From assembly GCA_938004115.1 (NCBI GenBank), contig CALKWS010000317.1, forward strand, positions 1-5,913: DNA of 5,913 nt, in the 5' to 3' direction. The stretch's first letter is position 1. The number at the start of each line of letters is the position of its first letter. Position numbers and translations under genes: made by a program. The notes beneath the pieces are model-generated. The model saw nothing but the letters and a program-made list of their open reading frames with translations. It was not told the DNA's origin and searched no databases. This DNA comes from an uncultured Ruaniaceae bacterium. Its GTDB lineage: Bacteria > Actinomycetota > Actinomycetes > Actinomycetales > Beutenbergiaceae. Below, in pieces: positions 1 to 5,589 of this stretch.

Positions 1-42
1 CCGCCGTCGGCCATCACCGGGCGCCACCTGCCGCCGCGGATC

Positions 43-1167
43 TCACCGGGGGTGGTACGGGGAGACGACCACCTCGACGCGCTGGAACTCCTTGACGTCG
101 GAGTAGCCGGTGGTGGCCATCGCCCGGCGCAATGCCCCGAAGAGGTTCACGGTGCCGTCGGCCTTGGTGCCCGGGCCGTTGAGGATCTCGGCCATGGTGC
201 CCACCTGGCCCACCTGCACCCGTTCTCCGCGGGGCAACTGCGGGTGGTGGGCCTCCGGGCCCCAGTGCCAGCCCTTGCCCGGTGCCTCATCGGCGCGGGC
301 CAGGGCGGCACCGAGCATCACCGCATCGGCCCCGCAGGCGATCGCCTTGACCAGGTCACCGCTGCGGCCCACCCCGCCGTCGGCGATCACGTGCACGTAC
401 CGCCCGCCGGACTCATCGAGGTAGTCCCTCCGGGCGGCGGCCACATCGGCCACGGCCGAGGCCATCGGGGCGTGGATACCGAGTGTCTTGCGCGTGGTGT
501 GGGCTGCTCCCCCGCCGAAGCCCACCAGGACCCCGGCCGCGCCGGTGCGCATCAGGTGCAGGGCGGCGGTGTAGGTGGACGCCCCGCCGACGATCACCGG
601 CACGTCCAGTTCATAGATGAACCGCTTGAGGTTCAGCGGTTCGGCCTGCCCGGAGACGTGCTCGGCGCTGACGGTGGTGCCGCGGATGACGAACAGGTCC
701 ACCCCGGCCTCGACCACGGTGCGCCAGTGCTCCTGGGTGCGCTGGGGGGACAGGGACCCGGAGACCGTCACGCCGGCGTCGCGGATCTGCTGCAGCCGCT
801 GGGTGATCAGTTCGGGGATGATCGGGGCGGAGTAGATCTCCTGCATCCGCTCGGTGGCGCCACTGGCGGGCAGTTCGGCGATCTCGGCGAACAGCGGCTC
901 GGGGTCCTCGTACCGGGTCCACAGACCCTCCAGGTCCAGCACGCCGATGCCGCCGAGCTGGCCCAACTGGATCGCGGTGGCCGGGCTCATCACCGAGTCC
1001 ATCGGAGCGGCCAGGAGCGGCAGGTCCACGTAGTAGGCATCGATCTGCCAGCCGACCGACACCTCCTCCGGATCCCGGGTGCGCCGGGAGGGCACCACGG
1101 CGACGTCGTCGAAGGAGTAGGCACGGCGGCCCCGCTTCCCGCGGCCGATCTCTATCTCGTGAGTCAC
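43..1167 (-). CDS. guaB3: GuaB3 family IMP dehydrogenase-related protein
   Basis: This is a 374-residue TIM-barrel protein of the IMPDH/GMP reductase superfamily without CBS domains, the usual size and form of actinobacterial GuaB3. Visible motifs are the N-terminal RAYSFDDVAVVPSRRTRDP (residues 15-33), the barrel strand LAAPMDSVMSP (52-62), the phosphate-loop region GFGGGAAHTTR (216-226), VIADGGVGRSGD (260-271) and the C-terminal LRRAMATTGYSDVKEFQ (346-362). In true IMPDH the loop carries the catalytic Cys in GSICTTR; here the aligned position is His223, so classical IMPDH chemistry is not expected. In Mycobacterium tuberculosis GuaB3 is not the active IMPDH, and its role in actinobacteria is unsettled. 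The start is the GTG at 1167, because VTHEIEIGRGKRG is the family N-terminus; the open frame continues upstream to 1566 only because of high GC. No Shine-Dalgarno sequence is visible, but a -10-like element lies 7 bases upstream, suggesting a leaderless mRNA. Confidence 0.93.
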   Translation of the reverse strand: MTHEIEIGRGKRGRRAYSFDDVAVVPSRRTRDPEEVSVGWQIDAYYVDLPLLAAPMDSVMSPATAIQLGQLGGIGVLDLEGLWTRYEDPEPLFAEIAELPASGATERMQEIYSAPIIPELITQRLQQIRDAGVTVSGSLSPQRTQEHWRTVVEAGVDLFVIRGTTVSAEHVSGQAEPLNLKRFIYELDVPVIVGGASTYTAALHLMRTGAAGVLVGFGGGAAHTTRKTLGIHAPMASAVADVAAARRDYLDESGGRYVHVIADGGVGRSGDLVKAIACGADAVMLGAALARADEAPGKGWHWGPEAHHPQLPRGERVQVGQVGTMAEILNGPGTKADGTVNLFGALRRAMATTGYSDVKEFQRVEVVVSPYHPR

Positions 1168-1174
1168 GCCCGCC

Positions 1175-1204
1175 AGGCTACTCGGTCCCTGGGCGATGTG
1201 TCGG
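1175..1204 (-). promoter_or_regulatory. Putative leaderless promoter of guaB3
   Basis: Reading the minus strand, CCGACA (1204-1199, four of six matches to TTGACA) is followed by an 18-base spacer, then TAGCCT (1180-1175, TANNNT form), then exactly 7 bases to the GTG start at 1167. That places the expected transcription start on the first base of the start codon. Together with the missing Shine-Dalgarno sequence, this suggests a leaderless transcript, which is common in actinobacteria. The promoter itself is inferred from sequence pattern only. Confidence 0.5.
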
Positions 1205-1288
1205 TTTCGGCGGCACGCGGGCGGGGCCTCGGCGGCGATGTCGGTGCTCCGTGCCATGGTCGGGGCAGCCGAAGCGAACAGCACCAGT

Positions 1289-1292
1289 GAGG
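1289..1292 (+). promoter_or_regulatory. Shine-Dalgarno site of the exonuclease gene
   Basis: GAGG sits 5 bases before the ATG at 1298. It decides between this start and the upstream in-frame ATGs at 1196, 1238 and 1256, which have no comparable site. No convincing -10 box was seen in the 130-base gap shared with guaB3. Confidence 0.6.
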
Positions 1293-1297
1293 TTGAC

Positions 1298-2068
1298 ATG
1301 ACTGCCCTGACCGACGGCCCGCTCCTGGGCTTCGACACCGAGACCACCGGGGTGAACCCGTTCCGGGACCGGATCGTCACCGCAGCACTCGTGGGACGCG
1401 GCCCGGCGGGCACGTTCGAACGCACCTGGTTGATCGACCCGGGCGTGGAGATCCCCGAGCAGGCCGCGGCGATCCACGGGGTGAGCACCGAACACGCGCG
1501 GGAGCACGGGATGCACCCGGCCACGGCGCTCGCCCAGATCTCCGCGGAGCTGACCGCCGCGTTCACCCATCAGGTGCCGGTGGTGGCGTTCAACGCGAGT
1601 TTCGACCTGACGATCATCGAGGCCGAGTTGGAGCGTCACGGATTGCCCACCATCGGCGAGCGGTTGGGCCGTCCACTGTCCCCGGTGATCGACCCGCTCG
1701 TGCTGGACCGTGCGCTGGACCGCTACCGCCGCGGTAAGCGGAAGTTGGTGGACCTGTGCGAGGTCTACGGCGTTGAGGGCACCGGCCGCCTGCACACCGC
1801 CGATGTGGATGTGGCGGCGACCCTGGACGTCCTGGCTGCCCAAGCGCGCAAGCATCCCGAACTGGCCGGTGAGGACCTGGAGCAACTCCATCTGTGGCAA
1901 GCCGGTCAGCATCGGGCCTGGGCGCAGAACTTCAATGCGTGGCGGGCCAGCCAGGGTCTGGAAGGCCCCGGGGCGAGTCTGCACTGGCCACTGAGCAAAC
2001 CCCACGTCGGGGATGAGAAGGATCACACCGCGCCGGCACCGCTGCCGCCGGTGGCCACGGTGGCCTGA
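1298..2068 (+). CDS. DnaQ-like DEDDh 3'-5' exonuclease
   Basis: This is a 256-residue stand-alone exonuclease of the RNase T/DnaQ superfamily. All three catalytic motifs are present: ExoI FDTETTG with Asp13 and Glu15, ExoII FNASFD with Asp103, and ExoIII HTADVD with His166 and Asp171. It is therefore a DEDDh enzyme using two metal ions, predicted to remove nucleotides from 3' ends of DNA or RNA. The C-terminal part (about 185-232) has the Trp/Gln-rich tail ending in HWPLS seen in actinobacterial stand-alone members; no polymerase or helicase domain is attached. The ATG at 1298 was chosen because GAGG lies 5 bases upstream (1289-1292) and the catalytic core begins at once. The frame opens earlier, from 1196, but that extension looks non-coding. 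The gene is divergent from guaB3 and lies between guaB and guaB3 on the opposite strand. Its physiological substrate cannot be told from sequence, and it is probably not the main replicative proofreader. Confidence 0.9.
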   Translation: MTALTDGPLLGFDTETTGVNPFRDRIVTAALVGRGPAGTFERTWLIDPGVEIPEQAAAIHGVSTEHAREHGMHPATALAQISAELTAAFTHQVPVVAFNASFDLTIIEAELERHGLPTIGERLGRPLSPVIDPLVLDRALDRYRRGKRKLVDLCEVYGVEGTGRLHTADVDVAATLDVLAAQARKHPELAGEDLEQLHLWQAGQHRAWAQNFNAWRASQGLEGPGASLHWPLSKPHVGDEKDHTAPAPLPPVATVA

Positions 2069-2300
2069 GGACGCCGGCACGCTCGAGTTCGGCCGTGATC
2101 CCCAAGGTCAGGCTATGTTCGTGACCACCGTGGCCTGAGCCGGCCCGGCGCTCATCCCGCAGCACAGCGCCGATAGCAGGGGCACTTCTGCCCATCCACC
2201 ACCTCGCGGATAACCCTTACCCTGATGGAGGGGCGGCGCGGCGGACGGGTCTCGTTGCCGTGCGCACCTACCGATATTGCTGAGACTGGAATGAGGATAG
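2069..2300. other. Intergenic region upstream of the lipoprotein gene
   Basis: These 232 bases hold no supported gene. Next to the exonuclease end is a weak hairpin, TCAGGC (2108-2113) with GCCTGA (2133-2138), a 19-base loop and no T-tract, which is a poor terminator candidate. A 20-base imperfect copy (17 of 20) of the exonuclease 3' end (2051-2070) lies at 2121-2140. Weak promoter-like pairs occur, for example TTCTGC (2186-2191), a 17-base spacer and GATAAC (2209-2214), or TACCCT alone at 2218-2223, but none is convincing. The lipoprotein ribosome site GAGGA is at 2293-2297. Confidence 0.5.
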
Positions 2301-2750
2301 ATGTTGCGCACCGCACGAATCGTTACTGCCGCAGTGGGCGGTCTGGGCCTGGCCCTGACCATGGCCGCCTGCGGCGCCACCGTTCCCACCGCTGATCGGG
2401 GGGACTGCGTGGACACCGCCGAGATGGGCGGCTCCGGGGATGAGGGTGTCACCGAGATCCCCACGGTGGACTGCAGCGAGGAGCACGATGCTCAGGTCGT
2501 GCACGTCTATGAGATCGACGGGGACGACTACCCCGGTGAGGACGCGATCCTGGCGCAGGCCGACGAGGAGTGCGTCCGCGGGTTCGAGGAGTACGTGGGC
2601 TCGGACTACATGGAGTCCCAGCTCGCCGTGCTGCCGCTGTACCCGACCGCCGAGACGTGGGACGTGGCCAATGACCGCGAGGTGCTGTGCATCGCGGTGA
2701 TGATGGACGGCTCGAGCACCACCGAGAGCTGGGAGAACTCGGGCGTCTGA
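2301..2750 (+). CDS. Septum formation family lipoprotein
   Basis: This is a 149-residue predicted secreted lipoprotein. A short basic N-terminus (MLRTARIV) leads into a hydrophobic stretch (about residues 7-23) and a lipobox-like MAAC with the lipidation cysteine at 24; Met at the -3 position is less common than Leu. The mature part resembles the actinobacterial 'septum formation' domain (PF13845 type): GDCVDT (34-39), VDCSEEHDAQVV (56-67), YPGEDA (77-82), CVRGFEEYVG (91-100) and DREVLCIAV (125-133). Cysteines 36, 58, 91 and 130 could form two disulfides outside the membrane. The family name comes from a loose association; biochemical function is unknown, so division is not a safe inference. 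The mature protein is strongly acidic. GAGGA ends only 3 bases before the ATG, so the adjacent TTG at 2304 is a possible alternative start. It converges with guaB, and nothing links it functionally to the purine genes. Confidence 0.85.
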   Translation: MLRTARIVTAAVGGLGLALTMAACGATVPTADRGDCVDTAEMGGSGDEGVTEIPTVDCSEEHDAQVVHVYEIDGDDYPGEDAILAQADEECVRGFEEYVGSDYMESQLAVLPLYPTAETWDVANDREVLCIAVMMDGSSTTESWENSGV

Positions 2751-2758
2751 GGCTCCGG

Positions 2759-2801
2759 TCGCCGAGGCGTCAGCGCACGTTGTAGTTCGGCGCCTCGGCG
2801 A
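2759..2801. terminator. Strong hairpin between convergent lipoprotein gene and guaB
   Basis: An 11-bp perfect inverted repeat pairs TCGCCGAGGCG (2759-2769) with CGCCTCGGCGA (2791-2801) around a 21-base loop. The right arm lies inside guaB, encoding its conserved AEAP residues, and the loop holds the last guaB codons and stop. The lipoprotein gene ends at 2750, so the hairpin follows both genes. No T-tract follows on either strand, so this would be a U-less actinobacterial-type bidirectional terminator or an mRNA 3'-end stabiliser. The fold is seen; the termination role is inferred. Confidence 0.55.
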
Positions 2802-4293
2802 TCATCTGCACGTCGTGCGGGTGGGACTCCTTCAGCCCCGCCGGCGTGATCCGCACGAACGAGCCGCGCTCCTTCAGCTCCGGCACCGTGCGGGCACCGA
2901 CGTAGAACATCGACTGGCGCAACCCACCGATCAACTGGTGGACCACCTGGCTCAGGGCGCCGCGATAGGGGACCTGGCCCTCGATGCCCTCGGTGATGAT
3001 GTCGTCATCGGAGACGTCGCCCTGGAAGTAGCGGTCCTTGGAGTAGGAGCGCCGGTCCCCCCGGCTCTGCATCGCACCGAGGGAGGCCATCCCGCGGTAG
3101 CGCTTGTACTGCTTGCCGTTCACCAGCACCAGGTCGCCCGGGGCCTCGTCGCTGCCGGCGAACAGGCCACCCACCATCACCGTGTCCGCGCCGGCCACCA
3201 GCGCCTTGGCGATGTCTCCGGAGTACTGCAGCCCGCCGTCGGCGATGAGCGGCACCCCGGCCGGACGGGCCGCCAAGGATGCCTGGTGGATCGCCGAGAC
3301 CTGCGGCACGCCGACGCCTGCGACCACCCGTGTGGTGCAGATCGATCCCGGCCCCACCCCCACCTTGACCGCGTCGACGCCGGCGTCGATCAAGGCCTGC
3401 GCGCCCGCGCGAGTGGCGATGTTCCCGCCGATCACCTGGACGCCCTTGGTGGCCGGATCCGACTTGAGCCGTTGCACCATGTCCAGCATCAACCGGGCGT
3501 GGCCGTTGGCGGTGTCCACCACCAGCACGTCCACCCCGGCCTCGGCCAGCGCGGTGGCCCGCTCCCAGGCGTCCCCGTAGAAGCCGACCGCCGCGCCGAC
3601 GCGCAGCCGGCCCTCGCCGTCCTTGGTGGCCAGCGGATACTGCTGGGACTTGACGAAGTCCTTGACCGTGATCAGCCCGCGCAGCACGTTGCGATCGTCC
3701 ACCAGCGGGAGTTTCTCCACCTTGTGCTTGCCCAGCAGCGCGGCCGCCTCGGGCCGGGTGATGCCGACCGTGCCGGTCACCAGGGGCATCGGCGTCATCG
3801 CCTCGCTCACCTTGGTGGTCTCGAACCGCTCTCCGGGCACGAACCGCAGGTCACGGTTGGTGATGATGCCGAGCAGCACGCCGTCGGCGTCGACCACCGG
3901 TAGCCCCGAGATGCGGAACCGGGCGCACAGGGCGTCCATCTCCGCCAGCGTGGCGTCCGGGCCGATGGTGAGCGGGTTGGTGACCATCCCGGACTCGGAG
4001 CGTTTCACCAGATCGACCTGAGCGGCCTGGTCCTCGATGGGCAGGTTCCGGTGCAATACGCCCAGTCCGCCCTGCCGGGCGATGGCGATCGCCATCCGCG
4101 CCTCTGTCACCGTGTCCATCGCCGCGGAGATCAGCGGGATGGACAGGGGGATCTCATGGGTGAGCACGCTGGAGGTGTCGGCCTCGCTGGGCACGACGTC
4201 GGTCTCCCCGGGCAGGAGGAGTACGTCGTCGTAGGTCAATCCGACGAACGCGAACGGGTCCGGGGCGCTGGCGGCGGGGCGTGGCTCGATCAC
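2770..4293 (-). CDS. guaB: IMP dehydrogenase (GuaB)
   Basis: This 507-residue enzyme oxidises IMP to XMP with NAD+, the rate-limiting step of cytosolic guanine nucleotide synthesis. The N-terminus has the canonical GLTYDDVLLLPGETDVVPS (residues 18-36). Two CBS domains follow at about 100-155 and 162-218, inserted in the TIM barrel as usual and likely binding adenine or guanine nucleotides. Catalytic features are all present: the loop GVGPGSICTTR (312-322) with nucleophile Cys319, IADGG with Asp352 for IMP ribose binding, the flap YRGMASLGAM (399-408), the Arg-Tyr pair at 421-422, and EGIEG (435-439). The C-terminus ends in the typical EAPNYNVR. Length is normal, so this is the functional IMPDH of the window. 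It starts with GTG at 4293 overlapping the stop of the MerR-type gene as GTGA. No Shine-Dalgarno site is seen, and a TAGAAT box lies 7 bases before the start. Both coupled translation and an internal leaderless promoter are possible. Confidence 0.97.
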   Translation of the reverse strand: MIEPRPAASAPDPFAFVGLTYDDVLLLPGETDVVPSEADTSSVLTHEIPLSIPLISAAMDTVTEARMAIAIARQGGLGVLHRNLPIEDQAAQVDLVKRSESGMVTNPLTIGPDATLAEMDALCARFRISGLPVVDADGVLLGIITNRDLRFVPGERFETTKVSEAMTPMPLVTGTVGITRPEAAALLGKHKVEKLPLVDDRNVLRGLITVKDFVKSQQYPLATKDGEGRLRVGAAVGFYGDAWERATALAEAGVDVLVVDTANGHARLMLDMVQRLKSDPATKGVQVIGGNIATRAGAQALIDAGVDAVKVGVGPGSICTTRVVAGVGVPQVSAIHQASLAARPAGVPLIADGGLQYSGDIAKALVAGADTVMVGGLFAGSDEAPGDLVLVNGKQYKRYRGMASLGAMQSRGDRRSYSKDRYFQGDVSDDDIITEGIEGQVPYRGALSQVVHQLIGGLRQSMFYVGARTVPELKERGSFVRITPAGLKESHPHDVQMIAEAPNYNVR

Positions 4294-5372
4294 GCTGTCG
4301 ATTCTACGTCGCCCCCGTCGGCCAGCGACGTGAGCACGCTCATGATCTCGTGGAGCGCGCCGGTCAGGGTGCGCGCCCGGTGCAACCCCGGGCGTGGCTC
4401 GATCCGGTCGGTCAGGGCCACCAGGAACACCTCATCCCCGCGATCGCACAAGCCCTGCACGAGGTGCTCCGCGGTCTCCGACTCCCCGAGGATCACCGTC
4501 AGCGTGAACGGCTGGCGGGCCACCAGGTCCAACAGCGCCTGCGCCCGGTCGGCCTCCAGCCGCCGGTGCGCCACCCGCGCCTCGACCCCGCGGGTGAGGA
4601 ACTCCGCCGCCAGGACGTGGGCATCGGTGCGCTGGCTCTCCTCGTACTGGACCAGCACCCGGCCACGGGCCGCGCCGGCGGGCGACGCCACGTCCGCCAC
4701 CGTGGCGAGCATCTGGGCGTGCAGGAGAAGTTCGGGGTCCTGGCCGGGGCGGTCGGCCTGGGGGCGCTGGGCCACCATCTCGACCGCGGGCCGCACCACC
4801 ATCAGCCATCCTTCCAGCAGGCCGTGTTCCTTGGCCGCTCGCCGGGTCAGGCGGGCCAGCCGGTGCAGGTCCCCGTCAACCGCGGCGGCGGCGATGGTCA
4901 ACGGGTCGGCGACCATCAGCGCGTCGTCGGCGTCCTCGGCCCCGGCGACGCCATTCTCGTGGGCAGCACCGACGCGCTGGGGCCCCGGCTCCGGTTCGCC
5001 GTGGGCCACCGCGGCGTCGCGCCGGCCACCGTCGGCGCTGTCCGCGGTGGCACGCAACGCGATCCGGGCGGCGTCCGCCGGTGCCACCCCCTCCAAGGTC
5101 AGCCGGCGCATCGCCTCCAGACGGGCGAGGTCATCGGCCCCGTAGCGCCGGTGCCGGCCGGCGACGTGGCCTGAGGGTCCCAGTCCGTAGCGGCGCGCCC
5201 AGGTGCGCAACGTGGGGGCTGCCACGCCCAGCCGCGCGGCCACGCCGGCCACGGTCAACCGGACGTCCTCGCCCAGATGATCCTGGGGGAATCCCGCCGC
5301 TGGCCCCTGCGCGCCGTCGGGTGCGCTGGCGACGTCCTCAGGGCTCGATGGCGTGAGCGGTGACGACGCCAT
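4290..5372 (-). CDS. MerR-type regulator with degenerate B12-sensor-like domain
   Basis: This is a 360-residue putative DNA-binding regulator. After a low-complexity, Pro/Ala/Ser-rich leader (1-36), a MerR winged helix-turn-helix spans about 38-106, with LTVAGVAARLGV (39-50), TLRTWARRYGLGPS (54-67), RHRRY (73-77) and LTLEGVAPADAARIAL (91-106). A flexible Ala/Gly/acidic linker (108-150) leads to a helical region (about 156-228) and an alpha/beta region (about 236-322), an arrangement like the CarH/LitR cobalamin photoreceptors. It keeps DAHVLA (250-255), close to the DxHxxG cobalamin-binding motif, and His218 at the place of the EH motif. It lacks the Trp of W-x9-EH and a clean DxHxxG glycine, so cobalamin binding is doubtful and the ligand is unknown. 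Oligomerisation through the C-terminal half is plausible. AGGAGG lies 5 bases before the ATG (5378-5383), firmly supporting this start. The gene overlaps guaB by 4 bases and is divergent from whiB. Confidence 0.85.
   Translation of the reverse strand: MASSPLTPSSPEDVASAPDGAQGPAAGFPQDHLGEDVRLTVAGVAARLGVAAPTLRTWARRYGLGPSGHVAGRHRRYGADDLARLEAMRRLTLEGVAPADAARIALRATADSADGGRRDAAVAHGEPEPGPQRVGAAHENGVAGAEDADDALMVADPLTIAAAAVDGDLHRLARLTRRAAKEHGLLEGWLMVVRPAVEMVAQRPQADRPGQDPELLLHAQMLATVADVASPAGAARGRVLVQYEESQRTDAHVLAAEFLTRGVEARVAHRRLEADRAQALLDLVARQPFTLTVILGESETAEHLVQGLCDRGDEVFLVALTDRIEPRPGLHRARTLTGALHEIMSVLTSLADGGDVESTA
4301..4306 (-). promoter_or_regulatory. Putative -10 box for a leaderless guaB transcript
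   Basis: On the minus strand TAGAAT (five of six matches to TATAAT) is followed by exactly 7 bases and then the guaB GTG start, so transcription would begin on the start codon. The box lies inside the last codons of the MerR-type gene. No good -35 hexamer is seen 16-18 bases upstream. This layout parallels that of guaB3, where TAGCCT is also 7 bases from a GTG. Confidence 0.5.
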
Positions 5373-5377
5373 TCAGC

Positions 5378-5383
5378 CCTCCT
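5378..5383 (-). promoter_or_regulatory. Shine-Dalgarno site of the MerR-type gene
   Basis: AGGAGG on the minus strand with a 5-base spacer to the ATG at 5372 is a near-perfect ribosome binding site. It contrasts with the absence of any such site before guaB and guaB3. Confidence 0.8.
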
Positions 5384-5387
5384 GACT

Positions 5388-5401
5388 CGATCCGCGGATC
5401 G
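5388..5401. promoter_or_regulatory. 14-bp perfect palindrome, candidate operator of the merR leader
   Basis: CGATCCGCGGATCG is identical to its own reverse complement over all 14 bases. It lies between the Shine-Dalgarno site of the MerR-type gene (5378-5383) and its proposed -10 box (5412-5417), about +4 to +17 of the predicted transcript. A dimeric regulator bound here would block early transcription; in RNA it could form a 5-bp hairpin with a CGCG loop. The symmetry is seen; the operator role is inferred. Confidence 0.45.
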
Positions 5402-5411
5402 CTACCCCGTC

Positions 5412-5441
5412 ACCTTAGTCCAATGAATCGCTTCTGAACAA
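5412..5441 (-). promoter_or_regulatory. Putative promoter of the MerR-type gene and guaB
   Basis: On the minus strand TTGTTC (5441-5436), an 18-base spacer and TAAGGT (5417-5412, TANNNT form) precede the gene. They would give a leader of about 33 bases containing the palindrome and the strong ribosome site. Matches to the consensus are modest (three of six at -35), but no better pair is present. Confidence 0.4.
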
Positions 5442-5518
5442 ATACCGGCCCACGGGTAGCCAGCCGGCAGCCGAATGAACAGCGACGCGGCCACTTCTGA
5501 GTAATTGTCGGAACACTC

Positions 5519-5547
5519 TTGAATAACTTCTGGCGCGGTTGTAGCGT
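5519..5547 (+). promoter_or_regulatory. Putative promoter of the whiB gene
   Basis: TTGAAT (5519-5524) and TAGCGT (5542-5547) are separated by 17 bases, a vegetative-sigma layout with four of six matches at -35 and the TANNNT core at -10. Transcription would start near 5554, giving a leader of about 36 bases. The region just upstream is richer in A/T than the rest of the window and contains repeated CTTCTG and TGAACA words that may be regulator sites. Confidence 0.5.
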
Positions 5548-5589
5548 GAGGTCCTGTTCAGCGATCCACCACCGAGGGAAGGACCACCG

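Noticed and set aside
1..42. Possible gene end or terminator downstream of guaB3
   Set aside because: Only 42 GC-rich bases are available, with no convincing stem or reading frame that could be assigned.
52..1290. 412-residue open frame on the plus strand opposite guaB3
   Set aside because: It is antisense to a well-supported gene, has His/Gly/Arg-rich composition typical of GC-rich shadow frames, and shows no recognisable domain.
1196..1297. Earlier in-frame starts for the exonuclease
   Set aside because: The extra residues have no family similarity and no ribosome site, whereas the ATG at 1298 follows GAGG at good spacing.
1168..1566. Upstream extension of the guaB3 frame to an ATG at 1566
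   Set aside because: The added 133 residues overlap the exonuclease gene antisense and have no family similarity; the GTG at 1167 starts the conserved N-terminus.
1178..2080. 300-residue minus-strand frame opposite the exonuclease gene
   Set aside because: The plus strand carries a complete DEDDh motif set; this frame is its shadow.
2115..2138. Seven-codon open frame (ATG to TGA) that might be an upstream leader peptide
   Set aside because: It is about 160 bases from the next gene, lacks a ribosome site and attenuator structure, and its end is explained by the imperfect repeat.
2815..3903. Long plus-strand frame opposite guaB
   Set aside because: Shadow of the IMP dehydrogenase gene; His/Gln/Arg-rich with no domain.
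4281..5174. Plus-strand frames opposite the MerR-type gene
   Set aside because: They run antisense to a gene with a strong ribosome site and a clear helix-turn-helix, and have shadow-like composition.
5519..5547. Possible ECF-type promoter using GGAAC at 5510 and GTT at 5538
   Set aside because: The 23-base spacing is too long for ECF promoters; the TTGAAT-17-TAGCGT pair fits better.
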